From Ananas comosus (taxonomy: Eukaryota; Streptophyta; Magnoliopsida; Poales; Bromeliaceae), in NCBI RefSeq assembly GCF_001540865.1, contig NC_033627.1, positions 13,815,544 through 13,879,543 on the forward strand: a DNA stretch of 64,000 bases. Direction: 5' to 3'. A model generated the notes under the pieces. It was not told the DNA's origin and made no database searches. It saw nothing but the letters and a program-made list of their open reading frames with translations. Position 1 is the stretch's first letter. Each line of letters opens with the position of its first letter. The translations under genes and the position numbers were made by a program. Of this stretch, positions 61,166 through 64,000 are shown one piece after another.

Positions 61166-63676
61166 GGTGTTCGTTGGTGGAGAGAGAAGCGAAAGAGAGG
61201 AGATATAATGCTTCTTCTATTCTATTCTATATCTATTTATCTATACACAAAATGGAACACATTGGGGAGGGCAAAATGGGAAATTCGAATTTTCCTTTTT
61301 TATTTTTTTTTATGAAAATGTGTTGAGACCCCCTCAACTATATTCCGTTTTGAAATAGACTCCTCAGCTATTTCACCTCTTAATTTCTTATTTTTTATAT
61401 TGGCATTGTCTAAATTTACTTCTGATTAAATAAAATTTTTTTATTAAATTTAGCAGCTGTACAAGCTAGTAAGTATTGATATAATTTAAATAAATTTAAT
61501 AAACTTTTTTAATTTATTTGAATGGAATTGCTAAAGAATTTACCCCAAAAAAAGTAAAATTGAGAATTGAGGGTGTACTCCGTATAATTTTATTATTTTT
61601 ATTTTAAAAAAAAAAATGGGAGAGGGGTAATTTGGGAAAAAGAGGTGGTTGGGGGTTTCCGTTGCTTCTCGTTTGAAGGGGACCTCGTGGGGCCCAACCG
61701 CTTTAGTTGTCTCTTTCGCTCTCCATCAGAGAGGCGTGCGCGCTTCTTTATTTTATTTTATTTATTTATTTATTTATTTTTCTCTGCAGATAAATAAATT
61801 ATTTAAAAGTGTGCGTAATTTTTAAATATAAAATAATATTTTAATTTTTTGGTGAATGAATTTTTAGATAAAATATGCAAACATCGATGAATTAATAATC
61901 GAGTATCCATAAAGGTGGGAGAAAACATGGTGAGAAGCCCAAAAGTGGGTTTTTTTTTTTTTTTTCCCTTCTTAGGAGATGGAAAAAAATATTAATTATT
62001 ATTGATAAATGTGAAGTTAGAAACTTGGTTAGAACACAATATTTAATAAGAAATTTTTTTGCTGTATTTTTATTCATTTATAACTTAGTTACTGATTTAT
62101 TAAAATAATAAACATTATAGATATAATATCTTAATAGTCTCAGAAAAAATTTGATGAATTTATAAATAATAGACACATCAGTAATAATAACTGGATTTAA
62201 ATATTTTGAACCTAACGAGTTATTATTGTTAGCGAGTCGGATCGTTATATTTGGTAGCAGATGGATCGTTCAAAATTTTTGTTTTTTTTAAAATATAAAA
62301 TTTGAATAAAAAAATACAATTAATGTTCCTCTCAAGCCACTATTATGTTAATAAATTTATAATAAAAAAGTTTGTGGGATTCCACTGCTGTGAGTGGGAT
62401 CTTAGTGTTCACATGATATAGTAATAATATTAGCTAATTGATTATTTATTTTTTTAAAAAAATTAAACATAAAAGAAATCTCCAGCTTCCACTGTGCCAG
62501 TTATTGCGCACACAGAGCAAGTGCTTTACAGCAAATTAAACTTGGTCTACACCGAATGGAAAACTTATAAAAGAATATAATAAAATGAACAAAATTTTAT
62601 CTTATTTTAGTCCTTCTACTATCTTAATATTGAAAGTTGTTTCCTCTTTTTTTTTTTCTTTTTTTTTTATGTAGTTTAGTTCGCGAGCTTGAAAATATTT
62701 TGTATTTTATAAAGTTTAGTTCATAAAAAATAAGAAAGATTCTAAAAATAGGTTAGGTGTTTCGCTGAATGGATAAAATGAATAATTATTAGAAGTTAAA
62801 AGAGCAATAAATATAAAAGTTCAAAAAATGAATTGTTTAAATAAATAGAATAGAAAAAAGCTAGAGTTTTACTGGAATTATTTATATGTTTTACCCGAAA
62901 ACAAAAAAGGAAAAGTTGAATAAACTTTTGACGGAATAATCAACGGGGATAGCTAAAAAAAATTATGAATTTTTTAATTATCATTACCAAATATCTTGCA
63001 TTTAAGGACACTTTAAATAATAATTAGCGACGCTTTAAAGCATAGGCAAAAATAATCCCGATGCTTGTAAAAGCGTCGAGTAAAAAGTCGTTAAGTAAAC
63101 ATGTCGGGATAAATATACCGACGTTTTAATATAGCGTCGAAAAATTTTTATGAATATTTGACAAAAATATATTTTTTTGCGACGTTTAATCATAATGTCG
63201 ACAAATGTCGAATATTAAAGACGCTAGGATAAAGTGCCGTCTAAAAAACATCGTCTAAAATATATTTTATTGTAGTGGTTTGAAATAAATTGAAATATAT
63301 CAAACATTTTAATAAAACGAATGTATACCGAATCATCTCACAAAAGATATTTTTCAAATAATTAGAAAATAAAAGTGTAATGTAAGTAAAATTCTAAAAT
63401 TAAACTATTTAAATAAATAAAATATAGCGGCCAACTTGCAATATCAGGATAGTACAAAGACTATCCTTACATTTTACTCTTAAAAAAAATAAATAAAAAA
63501 GGTTAGAAGAAACTGAATTGTAATGGAATAATATTGGGGACAGCTAAAGTTTACCGTGTAGCAAGAAGGCATGTGAACGAGATGGGATGCAACTGCTACA
63601 TATACGGCGCGGCTTATGAAAGTATACAACTATACATTGACTTTTCTCTATTGATATATATATATATATATAAAAA
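61166..63676. other. Upstream and intergenic DNA
   Basis: 61166-61760 is the promoter side of the membrane-protein gene with GC patches (GGGGCCCAACC near 61690). After 61790 the DNA is AT-rich without a gene. About 62165-62255 is a fragment of the 52443-52846 element. 62995-63283 carries CGACGCTTT/AAAGCGTCG-type repeats and ends TTATTGTAGTG, which resembles the subterminal region and right end of a CACTA element whose left end was not found. Confidence 0.45.
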
Positions 63677-64000
63677 GTAGGGCTACAGTACTCTTATGAG
63701 TGTAGAGTTCTTCATACTTATAAGTTATTTTTGATTATGGAGCTTTCAAATCGATGATCTACTCCGATAAATATGATTTAGAGTATTTGAAACTTCTAGA
63801 AAATAAATTTCATAATTTTTTAAAATCATAATAAAGTTCATCAAACGGGCATAAATTGAACAGTCCCAATTGAACGGCGTCCTAAAAATGGATAATTAGA
63901 ACCTTCAATTTAAGATCGGAGTTATTGATCTTTATCTAATAGTGAATAGAATTTTCTATTAAAAATTCAATTGATTCCGATTCTTTTACACCGTTACACT
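63677..64000. mobile_element. Left part of a TA-flanked foldback element, runs off the window
   Basis: Follows a (TA)n run at 63655-63671; begins AGTAGGGCTACAGTACTC, then TACTTATAAGTTATTTTTGAT and TTTCATAATTTTTTAAAATC, with the same order of phrases as the 37869-38415 element. The right end lies outside the window. Confidence 0.6.

Overview
This is plant nuclear DNA, most likely from a monocot. Coding exons are short or GC-rich islands in AT-rich DNA full of homopolymers, TA microsatellites and small inverted-repeat transposons. Genes have GT-AG introns, telo-box and site II promoter motifs, and families found only in plants (polyubiquitin with a leader intron, PPDK regulatory protein, PLS-class PPR, C20 gibberellin 2-oxidase, 2S albumin). 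The strong GC3 bias of the THI4, pectinesterase, albumin and OST3/6 genes points to a commelinid monocot. Pineapple is a guess I cannot prove. There are no bacterial genes, CRISPR arrays or operons.

Layout. 0-9 kb: a type-I pectinesterase (minus) lies between two diverged direct copies of a ~1.3-kb segment; the right copy carries two later insertions. 10.5-13.8 kb: a ten-exon NEOXANTHIN-DEFICIENT 1 homologue (plus), reassembled here from short exons, with one GC-AG intron. 14-20.5 kb: the last and first coding parts of a methylesterase-like hydrolase (minus), with the middle missing at an unresolved base. 15-25 kb: a cluster of small transposons, several with exact target-site duplications. 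26.8-28.3 kb: THI4/THI1 thiazole synthase. 31.6-34.8 kb: a divergent pair, OST3/OST6-type oligosaccharyltransferase subunit (minus) and five-repeat polyubiquitin (plus), sharing a ~1-kb promoter region. 39.2 kb: a small single-exon ubiquitin-like ORF. 46.7-48.2 kb: C20-type gibberellin 2-oxidase. 49.4-49.9 kb: a 2S albumin (minus). 54.2-57.5 kb: PPDK regulatory protein, whose first intron holds a complete intronless PPR gene on the same strand. 59.1-61.2 kb: a five-exon gene (minus) for a small single-pass membrane protein, again visible only after splicing by eye.

The genes do not form one pathway. They are a normal mix of housekeeping genes (ubiquitin, OST, THI4), plastid metabolism (RP1, NXD1, THI4), hormone turnover (GA2ox, perhaps the methylesterase) and cell wall or seed functions. 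The most notable items are the nested PPR gene, the two genes recovered only by splicing, the 851-bp near-complete hairpin transposon, the Mutator-like and hAT-like MITEs with exact target duplications, the elements sitting in TA repeats, and evidence that single N bases mark faulty assembly joins. Exon boundaries were set by eye from splice consensus and reading phase; family names come from recalled motifs, not from a search.
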